Part shown: positions 24,121-31,889 of the stretch, in pieces
Layout: each line of letters opens with the position of its first letter
Numbering within the stretch: position 1 is the first letter of the stretch
Source of the DNA: Chloroflexota bacterium
Lineage (GTDB): Bacteria; Chloroflexota; Dehalococcoidia; Tepidiformales; Tepidiformaceae
Direction: 5' to 3'
Assembly: GCA_016191435.1 (NCBI GenBank)
Contig: JACPOQ010000022.1
Coordinates: forward strand, 62,001-126,000
Length of the DNA stretch: 64,000 nucleotides
Position numbers and translations under genes: made by a program
The notes under the pieces: generated by a model
What the model saw: only the letters and a program-made list of their open reading frames with translations
Database searches by the model: none
What the model was told of the DNA's origin: nothing

Positions 24121-24321
24121 ATGGACGCGTTTACTCTTGTCCAAAATGCCCGCGAGGGGGACATCCCGGAGATGTGTGCCGCCACCACACGGACGGTTTC
24201 GCGCAACCTGCCGGCGGAGTGCTTGAACGAGCGCCCGTTAGGCGGCGGGGTGAACCGTGCGCGTCTCCGCGCAGAGCCCCGGCAGGCGGTCCGCAGCGCG
24301 GGAGCGCACACCGGGCTGTAG
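24121..24321 (+). pseudogene. Short relic with a helix-turn-helix-like stretch
   Basis: An open frame of 66 codons begins MDAFTLVQNAREGDIPEMCAA and continues TTRTVSRNL, which looks like the DNA-reading helices of Crp/Fnr-type regulators (D-I-A-E-M-x-G-T-T-R-E-T-V-S-R). After about residue 38 the sequence turns into Arg/Gly/Ala-rich text typical of a shifted frame. There is no sensor domain upstream. The similarity is short and may be chance. The stretch lies in about 0.9 kb without intact genes. Confidence 0.2.
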
Positions 24322-24330
24322 ATCTGTAGC

Positions 24331-24569
24331 TGGGGAGGGTCGCGTGCAGACGTACATCATCCGCCGAGCGCTCATCAACAAAGCAGTTCCAGCGGGCCGT
24401 CATCAACTGGGGTGGAGCCGGGCTCATGGCGACGTACATCAACTACAACAACAACGTCCACTGGAACTACCTCCAGATCCCCGAACGAGCCACGTTCCTG
24501 ACCAGCCACCAGGCGTACCGGATGTGGATCGACACGAAGGACCCAACCTTCAGCGGCCGGCCCGCATAG
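24331..24569 (+). pseudogene. C-terminal relic of an unidentified protein
   Basis: The frame ending at the TAG at 24567 reads QFQRAVINWGGAGLMATYIN, then YNNNVHWNYLQIPE, ATFLTSHQAYRMWIDTKDPTF. This has a protein-like composition with many aromatic residues and Asn, unlike the Arg/Ala-rich shadow frames around it. It opens after a stop at 24328 without a good start; the only ATG is internal at 24426, leaving 47 codons. I do not recognise the family. A degraded 3' end of a gene is the best reading; a genuine small protein from 24426 is possible. Confidence 0.35.
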
Positions 24570-24709
24570 CCGTAGCCATCCGCTCGACCCGGCGCCGGGC
24601 AGTTTCCGGCGCCGGGGACATGGGCGTGGAGGCGCCCGCGATCCAGGCGGCGTGTGGTGGCAACGGCCGGCCGTCCCTGCAAGCAACGGTCAGCTTTTGT
24701 CGCTCCCAA

Positions 24710-24742
24710 GGGGTAGGGCTGGTCCCCCTCCGGCTCTACCCC
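24710..24742. other. Strong hairpin in decayed intergenic sequence
   Basis: GGGGTAGGGCTGG (24710-24722) pairs with CCGGCTCTACCCC (24730-24742) around seven bases, with two G-T wobbles. No T-run follows on either strand. It may be a terminator left from a lost gene or part of a mobile repeat. A TGGCCATTGGCCA dyad lies 15 bases further right. Confidence 0.5.
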
Positions 24743-24847
24743 GCCGTGATGGCTGTTGGCCATTGGCCATCGGCAAGAATAAGGACGCAGTTCCGCGGCA
24801 ATCCGATTGGCACGATGGGTATGCACCGGACAGATGGCCGGCGCGGT

Positions 24848-25468
24848 CTAACGGTCGGCGGCCAGCAAGCGCGTGAGCAGCTCGGCGTAGGAGGCGGCGA
24901 CCTCCGCCGGCGTGAGGCGCCCTTCGGGGTGGAACCAGATGCTGACGCGGGTCAGCGCGCCGAGGATGATGTAGGCCGCCATGGCGGCATCCTGCTTCAC
25001 AAACTCGCCCGAGGCCATGCCTTTTGCGGTCAGGTCCAGGAAGATGCGTTCGAACTCGGACGTGAGGTCCGTGAGCTCGGCGCTCTGGTCCCCGGTCAGT
25101 TCCCGCGTCTGGAGGAGGGAGACGCCTGCGGCCTGGCGATCTTCGATAAGGAACAGGACGCTCGATTCGATCAGCGCGTGCAGGAGCTCGGCGCTGGGGG
25201 GGTTCGGGCCGTGGTTTTCGATGACTTCGTAGGTCTGCGCGAGCAGGCGGTCGAGGTGGCTCTTGATGATCCGGTAGAGGATGTCTTGCTTCGAGCTGAA
25301 GTAGTAGTAGAGGCTCGACATCTTGACGCCGACGGCGGCCGCGAGGTCGCGAATGGAGACGGCGCGGTAGCCCTGTTCGTGGAACATGCTCTCGGCGATA
25401 GCGAGGATGGAATCGAAGCGGTCGTCGCCGACGGGCCCGCGCCGATTTGTACCTGGCTGTGCACCCAA
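24848..25468 (-). CDS. TetR-family transcriptional regulator
   Basis: The 206-residue protein has an N-terminal TetR helix-turn-helix: SILAIAESMFHEQGYRAVSIRDLAAAVGV, then SSLYYYFSSKQDILYRII. The helical C-terminal ligand domain resembles acyl-CoA-sensing members. I chose TTG at 25468, which has GGAG seven bases upstream and starts 15-20 residues before the first helix as usual; a frame reaching back to 25711 adds non-homologous residues and would overlap the divergent promoter. It is divergent from the seven-gene transporter/acyl-CoA operon and an AACG-N2-CGTT palindrome lies between them, so it very probably represses that operon and itself. Confidence 0.88.
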   Translation of the reverse strand: MGAQPGTNRRGPVGDDRFDSILAIAESMFHEQGYRAVSIRDLAAAVGVKMSSLYYYFSSKQDILYRIIKSHLDRLLAQTYEVIENHGPNPPSAELLHALIESSVLFLIEDRQAAGVSLLQTRELTGDQSAELTDLTSEFERIFLDLTAKGMASGEFVKQDAAMAAYIILGALTRVSIWFHPEGRLTPAEVAASYAELLTRLLAADR

Positions 25469-25555
25469 TGCGTTGCTCCGTGCTAACCGTACCGTAGGGA
25501 GGGGCACGTGGGGAAGCCGGTGCGCCAGGCGCGTGAATTTAGCGGAGACGGGTAA

Positions 25556-25585
25556 TTGCCTAACGGTCGTTCGATAGTCTACATT
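25556..25585 (+). promoter_or_regulatory. TetR operator inside the promoter of the 25.7-34.9 kb operon
   Basis: CTAACGGTCGTTCG at 25560-25573 fits the form CNAACGNNCGTTNG reported for the phenylacetyl-CoA-responsive TetR regulator PaaR of Thermus. TTGCCT (25556-25561) and TACATT (25580-25585), 18 bases apart, form a plausible rightward promoter with the operator in its spacer. Leftward, TTAGGC and TAAATT, 16 bases apart, could drive the regulator gene, again overlapped by the operator. Confidence 0.55.
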
Positions 25586-25709
25586 TGCGGGCGCGGTCGG
25601 CAGGCAATGTTGGGTGCTTACCAGCCGCGTTGCTGACTCGCGCCGGCGCGGCGCGACTCCAGGGTTTCGCTTCGACGCATGTCCGGGGCGGAAAACGGAG
25701 GGGACTGCC

Positions 25710-27539
25710 ATGGATGAGACGAACTATTGGACGGATGGCCGGAGGGGCCGCCAATTCGGCCGGCGCAGGTTCGTCGGCCTGGCTGCGGCCGGCGGGGCGG
25801 GCGCGCTGGCGCTGCCGCTCGTGGGGTGCGGCGATGACGACGACAAATCGGCGGCAACCGCCCCCGCGAGCGTCGTCAATACGGCATCGTCCGGGAGCTC
25901 GCCGGCGGCGTCCGCCAGCGCCTCCGCGGACACGCCGAAAAGGGGCGGGGTCTGGCGGGCGATCATGGCCGGCGACCCGGCAAACCTCGACCCATACGCG
26001 GGGACCAGCTTCACGACGCAGCAAATCAGCGCGTGGGTGTACAGCCGGCTGATGCGGTTCAAAGTCGGGCCCGGCGTGGACCCCGCGCTTTACGCACTGG
26101 AGCCGGACCTGGCGGAATCTGTAAAAGTGTCCGAGGACGGACTCACATACACGGTGGCGCTGAACAAGAAGGCAAAGTGGCACCCGCCAATCGGCCGCCC
26201 GGTGGATGCCGACGACGTGATCTTCTCCTGGAAGCGTTTCACCGGGCAGATAAACGGGACGCCGGCGAACGCGAGCGCGACGGCGCTCAACGACTACCTT
26301 GGGAGCGTCGAAAAGGTCGATGCCAACACCGTCGTCTTCAGACTGAAAAAGACGCGCGGCGACTTCCTTTCGGCGGAAACGACGGGCAAGTTCATGTTCA
26401 TCATGCCGAAAGAGACTGGCACGGCATTTGACCCTTCGGTCCGGATGGTAGGCACAGGACCATGGCTGTTCGACTCGTACCAACCAGGCACAGTAGCGAA
26501 GTTTAAGCGCAACCCGGATTGGCATTTAGGGCCGGATCGGCCGTATCTCGATAGCGCGGAAATCAACTTCATCCCGGAGTATGCGACGCGGCTCAACCAG
26601 TTCCTCGGGGGCAACCTCGATGAGGTGGACCTCCAGGGGAACGATCTCGAGCGCGCGCAGAAGTCGGTGAAGGGGATGCAGCTGTTCGTGGGACAATCGA
26701 ATCTGCCTGCGAGCTACATCAGCTTCGATGGTAACCCCACTGCGGCGAACGCACCGTGGCGGGATCCGCGCGTCCGCAAGGCGATCGCGATGGCGCTGGA
26801 TCGGGACGCGATGCTCGATGCGGCCTACAATCTGAAGGAAATCGAGAAGCTGAACGTGGGCGCGAAGCGTCGCTGGAACAACGACATGCCGTCGTTCGAA
26901 GCGGCGTACTGGCTGGACCCACAGGGCAAGTTCCAGATAAAGCCGAGCGACCCCAAGATCACGGCGGACAACCAGAAGTCGTTCGCCTACAACCCGGGCG
27001 ATGCGAAGAAACTCCTCGAAGCAGCCGGCCAGGGCAGCGGCTTCAAGGTCAAGCTACATACGGCGATTGCGCGCTATGGCGAGGCCTACAACATCCTCAG
27101 TCAGCTCATCCAGCAGTACTGCACTCAGATTGGCGTGCAGGTGGAACTCAACGATGAAGACTATAACTCCGTATTCGTGACGAAGACGGCTCTTGGTCAA
27201 TTCGACGGCATGGCGCACATTCCGCGCGGATCCGGGCCGCGCAGCCAGTTCGAGCTCTACTACTTGCCCGGCGGCATTCGCAACAACGCGAAGGTCGTGG
27301 ACACGGCGCTCGAAGGGAAGGTGCGGGCTATGCTCGCGGAACGCGACGCGGAAAAGGCTCGCGTGCAGATGCTGGACCTTCAGAACTACACGAACGACAA
27401 GATGTACTACGTGCCTATGCAGCTCGGGGCCTCGGGGGTGTACATCGGCTATGCGGCGAACATCAAAAACGCGCTCGCCTACCAGGTGAACGTGTATGAC
27501 CAGGGGAACGAGACCGTCCCGAACTACTGGAAGGCATGA
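25710..27539 (+). CDS. Peptide-type ABC transporter substrate-binding protein (SBP_bac_5), Tat lipoprotein
   Basis: The 609-residue protein begins MDETNYW and has a twin-arginine motif GRRRFVGLAA followed by a lipobox LPLVGC, so it is exported folded and lipid-anchored. The mature part has the family 5 fold: KRGGVWR, DPANLDPYAG, LAESVKVSEDGLTYTVAL, and the WRDPRVRKAIAMALDRDAML hinge region. Family 5 proteins bind oligopeptides, nickel complexes or other small organics; the ligand cannot be read here. GGAGGGG precedes ATG 25710. It heads the TetR-linked operon, with permeases 17 bases downstream. No transporter ATPase gene is in the operon, so the ATPases must come from elsewhere. Confidence 0.9.
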   Translation: MDETNYWTDGRRGRQFGRRRFVGLAAAGGAGALALPLVGCGDDDDKSAATAPASVVNTASSGSSPAASASASADTPKRGGVWRAIMAGDPANLDPYAGTSFTTQQISAWVYSRLMRFKVGPGVDPALYALEPDLAESVKVSEDGLTYTVALNKKAKWHPPIGRPVDADDVIFSWKRFTGQINGTPANASATALNDYLGSVEKVDANTVVFRLKKTRGDFLSAETTGKFMFIMPKETGTAFDPSVRMVGTGPWLFDSYQPGTVAKFKRNPDWHLGPDRPYLDSAEINFIPEYATRLNQFLGGNLDEVDLQGNDLERAQKSVKGMQLFVGQSNLPASYISFDGNPTAANAPWRDPRVRKAIAMALDRDAMLDAAYNLKEIEKLNVGAKRRWNNDMPSFEAAYWLDPQGKFQIKPSDPKITADNQKSFAYNPGDAKKLLEAAGQGSGFKVKLHTAIARYGEAYNILSQLIQQYCTQIGVQVELNDEDYNSVFVTKTALGQFDGMAHIPRGSGPRSQFELYYLPGGIRNNAKVVDTALEGKVRAMLAERDAEKARVQMLDLQNYTNDKMYYVPMQLGASGVYIGYAANIKNALAYQVNVYDQGNETVPNYWKA

Positions 27540-27556
27540 AGGGGCGATAACGCCCG

Positions 27557-28507
27557 ATGAATACCTACGTTGCGCAGCGCCTGCTCCTGATCGTGCCAAC
27601 GATGTTCGGCGTGACCGTGGTGCTGTTCATGGCCGTGCGGTTCTTGCCGGGTGACGTGGTCGACCAGATTCTCGGGGATTTTGGCGCGGCCTCGCCGGAG
27701 ACGCGCCGCCAGTTGGAAGAGCGCTATTCGCTGAATGACAGCATCCCGCAGCAGTACGTCACGTGGCTCGGCGAGCTGGCGCGCGGCGACCTCGGGACGT
27801 CGATCACAAGCGGGCGGCCGGTATCGTCGGAGGTGAAACGGCGGCTGCCTGCGACATTCGAGCTGGGCTCGCTGGCGATGGTGTTTTCGCTCGTCATCGC
27901 CTTGCCCATCGGCATCTTCTCGGCGGTGAAGCAGAACACCTGGATCGACTACGCGGGACGCAGTTTCGCGATCGTGCTGCTGGCGGTGCCGAGCTTCTGG
28001 CTGGGGCTGCTGGCGATAACCTACGGGTTCATCTGGTTTGGCTGGGTGCCGCCGCTGCGCTACGCGCAGCTCTGGGATGACCCGGTTTCGAACCTGAAGA
28101 TCCTCTGGGTGCCGGCCGCGATCCTCGGCGGCTTCCTCGCCGGGACGACGATGCGCCTTACGCGCTCGGCGATGCTCGAGGTGATGCACGAGGACTACGT
28201 CCGCACGGCGCGCGCAAAAGGCCTGCGAGCGCGCGTGGTGGTCCTGCGGCACGCGCTCCGGAACGCGATCCTGCCGGTGGTAACGGTGGTCGGATTGCAG
28301 GTGCCGGTGATGGTCGGCGGCACGGTTATCCTCGAGAAGATCTTTTCCATCCCAGGGATGGGGAGCTACCTTCTGACTTCGCTCAGCCAGCGGGACTACC
28401 CGGTGGTGCAGGCGATCGTGCTGTTCACGGCCACGGCCATCGTTATAACGAACCTCGTAGTCGACCTTTCGTATTCGGTGATAGACCCACGGATCAGGTA
28501 CGGATGA
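27557..28507 (+). CDS. Peptide-type ABC transporter permease (DppB-like)
   Basis: The 316-residue permease has six membrane helices. It starts with MNTYVAQRLLLIVPTMFGV and carries the GDLGTSI loop and EAA motif DYVRTARAKGLRARVV before the fifth helix, the contact for the ATPase. It forms a heterodimeric channel with the next gene product. The stop overlaps the next start by four bases (ATGA). It is similar to the other two DppB-like genes in the window but clearly diverged from them. Confidence 0.92.
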   Translation: MNTYVAQRLLLIVPTMFGVTVVLFMAVRFLPGDVVDQILGDFGAASPETRRQLEERYSLNDSIPQQYVTWLGELARGDLGTSITSGRPVSSEVKRRLPATFELGSLAMVFSLVIALPIGIFSAVKQNTWIDYAGRSFAIVLLAVPSFWLGLLAITYGFIWFGWVPPLRYAQLWDDPVSNLKILWVPAAILGGFLAGTTMRLTRSAMLEVMHEDYVRTARAKGLRARVVVLRHALRNAILPVVTVVGLQVPVMVGGTVILEKIFSIPGMGSYLLTSLSQRDYPVVQAIVLFTATAIVITNLVVDLSYSVIDPRIRYG

Positions 28508-29421
28508 TGGCGAACCAGGCGGCCTCCGAAGTCCTCGCCGCTCCTGTGCTCGAACCACGGCCACGAGGGGCGGGCTCGCGCTATCTGCATCGGGCCGCGC
28601 GCTTTGCTCGAAAACAACCGCTGGGGGCGTTCGGGACGGTCATCGTCCTCGTGCTGGTAGTGCTGGCCGCGCTCCCGGGCGTCCTGGCCCCGCAAAAGTA
28701 CGACGAATTCGACGTGACGGCGCGGCTCCAGGGGCCAGGGGCGGGACACCTGTTCGGCACCGACCAGCTGGGGCGCGACCAGTTCAGCCGGATCGTCTAC
28801 GGCGCGCGCACATCGGTCATCATCGGCTTTGGCGCGGTGCTGATCGCCGGTCTCGTGGCGACGATCGCCGGGGTCACGTCGGCCTACTTCGGCGGCTGGT
28901 TCGACACCATCTTCCAGCGGCTCATCGATGTTTGGATGGCATTCCCGGGCCTCATCTTCGTGGTGTTCATCGTGTCCATCTTCGGGAACGGCCGTATGAC
29001 CATCATCACCACGCTGGGGCTGCTGTTCGGCGCAGGGTCGTCGCGGGTTGTGCGCAGTTCGGCGCTGACGGTGCGGTCGATGAGCTACATCGAAGCGGTG
29101 CGCGCGACGGGCGCCAACGACCTGCGTATCATCCTGCGCCACGTCATCCCGAACGTGACGCCAATCATCATCGTCAATGCGTCGGTCCAGGTGGGGGCGG
29201 TCATCCTGACCGAATCGTCCCTGTCGTTCCTTGGGTTCGGGACGCCGCCGCCGTTCCCGTCATGGGGGAGGATGCTCCAGGAGGCGCAGTCGCAGATGCA
29301 GCAACATCCGTATCTGGCGCTCTTCCCCGGCGCGGCCATCGCGCTAACGGTCTACGGTTTCAACATGCTCGGCGACGCGCTTCGCGACAGTTGGGACCCC
29401 CGGCTGCGGACACGCGCCTAA
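28504..29421 (+). CDS. Peptide-type ABC transporter permease (DppC-like)
   Basis: The 305-residue permease has the DppC/OppC layout: an N-terminal helix FGTVIVLVLVVLAALPGVLAP, the periplasmic HLFGTDQLGRDQFSRIVYGAR motif, five more helices, and the EAA motif EAVRATGANDLRIILRH. It pairs with the preceding permease. Two ATG codons lie at the junction (28504 and 28507); the first overlaps the upstream stop. A GC-rich dyad (GCCGGCCGCCGCCGGC) follows in the gap before the thiolase gene and may tune expression between transport and metabolic genes. Confidence 0.92.
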   Translation: MMANQAASEVLAAPVLEPRPRGAGSRYLHRAARFARKQPLGAFGTVIVLVLVVLAALPGVLAPQKYDEFDVTARLQGPGAGHLFGTDQLGRDQFSRIVYGARTSVIIGFGAVLIAGLVATIAGVTSAYFGGWFDTIFQRLIDVWMAFPGLIFVVFIVSIFGNGRMTIITTLGLLFGAGSSRVVRSSALTVRSMSYIEAVRATGANDLRIILRHVIPNVTPIIIVNASVQVGAVILTESSLSFLGFGTPPPFPSWGRMLQEAQSQMQQHPYLALFPGAAIALTVYGFNMLGDALRDSWDPRLRTRA

Positions 29422-29467
29422 ATCAACGAATTCCGCCGGCCGCCGCCGGCACACAAGGAGACAGGTT

Positions 29468-30646
29468 GTGGAAAGCATCAGGGACAGGGTCGCGATTATC
29501 GGCATGGGGACGACGAAGGTGGGCGAGCGCTGGGAAGCGGGCCACGAGGACCTGCTGTTCGAGGCGTGTTCGGAGGCGCTCGCCGATGCGAAGATCGAGC
29601 CCAGGGACATCGATGCCGGGTATGTCGGCGGCGTGTCGGCGACGCAGACGCTGAACCGCGTGCTCAAGCTGGACTACATCCCGGTATCGGGGATGGAGAA
29701 CGCGTGCTCGACAGGGGCGGACGTATTCCGCAACGCCGCCTTCGCCGTGGCGAGCGGGATGTACGACATCGTCATCGCGGCGGCGGCGGGGAAGCAGAAG
29801 GACGCGGGGACGACGGGCATCGACATGGCCGGCGACCCCTCGACGGTGGGGATGGAGGCGATGGTGCACAACGGCTCGGTGCCGCGGCACTTCGGGCTGT
29901 ACGCGACGCGATACATGCACCATTACGGGTACACGTTCGAGCAACTCAAGTACACGCTGGCGCGGATCGCGGTGAAGAACCACCACAACGGCACGCTCAA
30001 CCCGAAGGCGCACTTCCAGAAGGAGATCACGATGGAGGACGCGATCAACGCGCCGTTCATCGCGTGGCCGCTGGGGCTGTACGACTGCTGCGCGAACATC
30101 GATGGCGGCGCCTGCGCGATCCTCGCGAGGCCGGAAGTGGCTCGCCGCATCCGGGATGACTACGTGCTCGTGAAGGGCATCGGGCTTTCGAGTGGCTGGC
30201 GCGAGGGGCGGATGTCGCAGAAGTACAACTTCACGATGTTCCCCGAAAACGTGGCCGCGGCCGAGCAGGCGTACGGGCAGGCCGGGATCAAAGACCCGGT
30301 GGCGGAGCTATCGCACGTCCAGCTGCACGACGCGTTCACAGTGAACGAGCTCGTGGACTACGAGGACGTGGGCATCGCGCCGCGTGGGAAGGCGCCGCAT
30401 CTCGTCAAGGAAGGCTACTTCGAGATGGACGGCAAGATCCCCGTGAATACCGACGGGGGGCTGAAGTGCACCGGGCACCCGGTGCCGGCGACGGGGCTGA
30501 AGCAGCTCAACGAGTCGTACCACCAGGTGCAGGGCACGGCCGGGCCGCGGCAGGTGAAGAACGTCCGCTACAGCCTTGCGCACAGCCAGGGCGGGCTCAC
30601 CGGCTCGTTCTCGTCGCTCGTCACGATCCTCGGCCCGCGCGACTGA
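29468..30646 (+). CDS. Thiolase-family protein with intact catalytic residues
   Basis: The 392-residue protein keeps the thiolase nucleophile Cys80 (ENACSTGAD), HDAF near residue 286 and His337 in TGHPVPATG. The usual second Cys of the C-terminal loop is absent: the segment reads SQGGLTGSFSS. It belongs to the SCP-x/acetyl-CoA acetyltransferase-like group that works with a DUF35 protein; here the DUF35 module is fused to the last gene of the operon. It should condense or cleave a 3-ketoacyl-CoA. Start GTG 29468 follows AAGGAGACAGG. It lies 46 bases after the permease gene. Confidence 0.85.
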   Translation: MESIRDRVAIIGMGTTKVGERWEAGHEDLLFEACSEALADAKIEPRDIDAGYVGGVSATQTLNRVLKLDYIPVSGMENACSTGADVFRNAAFAVASGMYDIVIAAAAGKQKDAGTTGIDMAGDPSTVGMEAMVHNGSVPRHFGLYATRYMHHYGYTFEQLKYTLARIAVKNHHNGTLNPKAHFQKEITMEDAINAPFIAWPLGLYDCCANIDGGACAILARPEVARRIRDDYVLVKGIGLSSGWREGRMSQKYNFTMFPENVAAAEQAYGQAGIKDPVAELSHVQLHDAFTVNELVDYEDVGIAPRGKAPHLVKEGYFEMDGKIPVNTDGGLKCTGHPVPATGLKQLNESYHQVQGTAGPRQVKNVRYSLAHSQGGLTGSFSSLVTILGPRD

Positions 30647-30679
30647 ATCGCAACTTTCGGACGCGAAGAAAGGGAGACG

Positions 30680-31870
30680 ATGAACGGGAAAGTGGCGATT
30701 GTTGGGATGGGGTGCTCCGTCGCGGGGGTGCGCTCGCAGTGCTCGCAGGAGGACCTGCTGGTCGAAGCGGGCGTGGCCGCGATCGACGCGGCGGGGATAA
30801 CGTCGGCCGATATCGAGGCGTCGTGGTTCGGGTGCACGAGCGTCTCGGCGAACCACGCGCTGCTGAACTTCTCGCTGAAGCTCGGGTACACAGCGATGAC
30901 AAAGGTGAGCAACGCCGGCGCGACGGGCGCCGACGCGCTGCGGGCGGCCTACGTTGCCGTGGCGAGCGGCGCTTATGACATCGTGCTGGCGGCGGGGGTG
31001 GAGAAGCCAACGGACGGCGGCTACTCGGATTTCGCCGAAGGTGACCCGCTTTCGATGGGGAGCTCGGCCGTGGGCGCGGACGCGGTCGTGGGCGAGTTCC
31101 GGCCGCCGGTCCATTCGGCGCTCTACCTGACGCGCTACGCGAACGCCTTCGCCGTGCCGCCAGAGCGGCTGCGCAGCGCGCTCACGAAGTTGGTGACGCG
31201 CAGCCGCAGGGCCGGGGCGCGCAACCCGAAGGCGGGGTTCCGCACGCCCGTGCGGGAGGACGAGGTCACGAGCTCGCCACTGTCGGTGGCGCCGCTGACG
31301 GTGCTGGATTGCAGCCAGGCGCTCGACGGCGCGGCCGCGGCGATCGTGTGTTCGGTGGCCACGGCGAAGCGCCTGCGGCGGCGGTACATCGTGGTCGAAG
31401 GGCTGGGAGTGGCGTCCGGTGGGCTCGAGGGGCGGGTAAAGCAAAGCTACGACTACACGAGCATCCCGGAGACCAGGATCGCCGCCGAGCGCGCTTATGC
31501 GATGGCGGGCATCACCGACCCGGCGCAGGAGATCGGGCACGCCCAGATCTTCGACCTGACGACGGCGGCGGAGCTGCTGGCGTACGAGGACCTGGGGCTG
31601 GCGCCGCGCGGGAAGGCGGTGGAGGCGGTGTTGAACGGCGATTTCGAGCCCGAAGGGCGGATCCCCACGAATACCGATGGCGGGCTGCTTTCGAACGGCT
31701 ACCAGGCGGGCGCGGCGGGGTTGCGGCAGCTCTACGAGGCGTATCTGCAGCTAACGGACCGGGCGGGCGAGCGGCAGATCCCGGACCTGCGGCGCAGCGT
31801 GGTGCACACGGTGGGTGGGGCCGTGGGGTCTTTTACGGCGTTAGTCCAGGTCGTGGGCCGGCCGCAATGA
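30680..31870 (+). CDS. Thiolase-like protein lacking catalytic Cys and His
   Basis: The 396-residue protein is a paralogue of the preceding gene product and aligns along its whole length, but key residues are replaced. The nucleophile position 80 is Gly (SNAGATGAD), the HDAF box reads FDLT, and the catalytic His is Tyr341 (SNGYQAGAAG). It cannot work by the standard thiolase mechanism. A non-catalytic partner subunit, a CoA-binding scaffold or a new chemistry are possible. The frame is intact, has a good ribosome site (AGGGAGA) and lies inside a tight operon, so it is not a decaying gene. Confidence 0.85.
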   Translation: MNGKVAIVGMGCSVAGVRSQCSQEDLLVEAGVAAIDAAGITSADIEASWFGCTSVSANHALLNFSLKLGYTAMTKVSNAGATGADALRAAYVAVASGAYDIVLAAGVEKPTDGGYSDFAEGDPLSMGSSAVGADAVVGEFRPPVHSALYLTRYANAFAVPPERLRSALTKLVTRSRRAGARNPKAGFRTPVREDEVTSSPLSVAPLTVLDCSQALDGAAAAIVCSVATAKRLRRRYIVVEGLGVASGGLEGRVKQSYDYTSIPETRIAAERAYAMAGITDPAQEIGHAQIFDLTTAAELLAYEDLGLAPRGKAVEAVLNGDFEPEGRIPTNTDGGLLSNGYQAGAAGLRQLYEAYLQLTDRAGERQIPDLRRSVVHTVGGAVGSFTALVQVVGRPQ

Positions 31871-31889
31871 GCATGCCGGGCGAAGCGCT

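Noticed and set aside
24848-25711. The long TetR frame starting at 25711
   Set aside because: Its first 80 residues do not resemble any regulator and would cover the divergent promoter and operator. TTG 25468 has a ribosome site and the expected N-terminus.
30680-31870. The second thiolase as a pseudogene
   Set aside because: The frame is intact over the full length, has a ribosome site and lies inside a tight operon. Loss of catalytic residues alone suggests a changed role and not decay.
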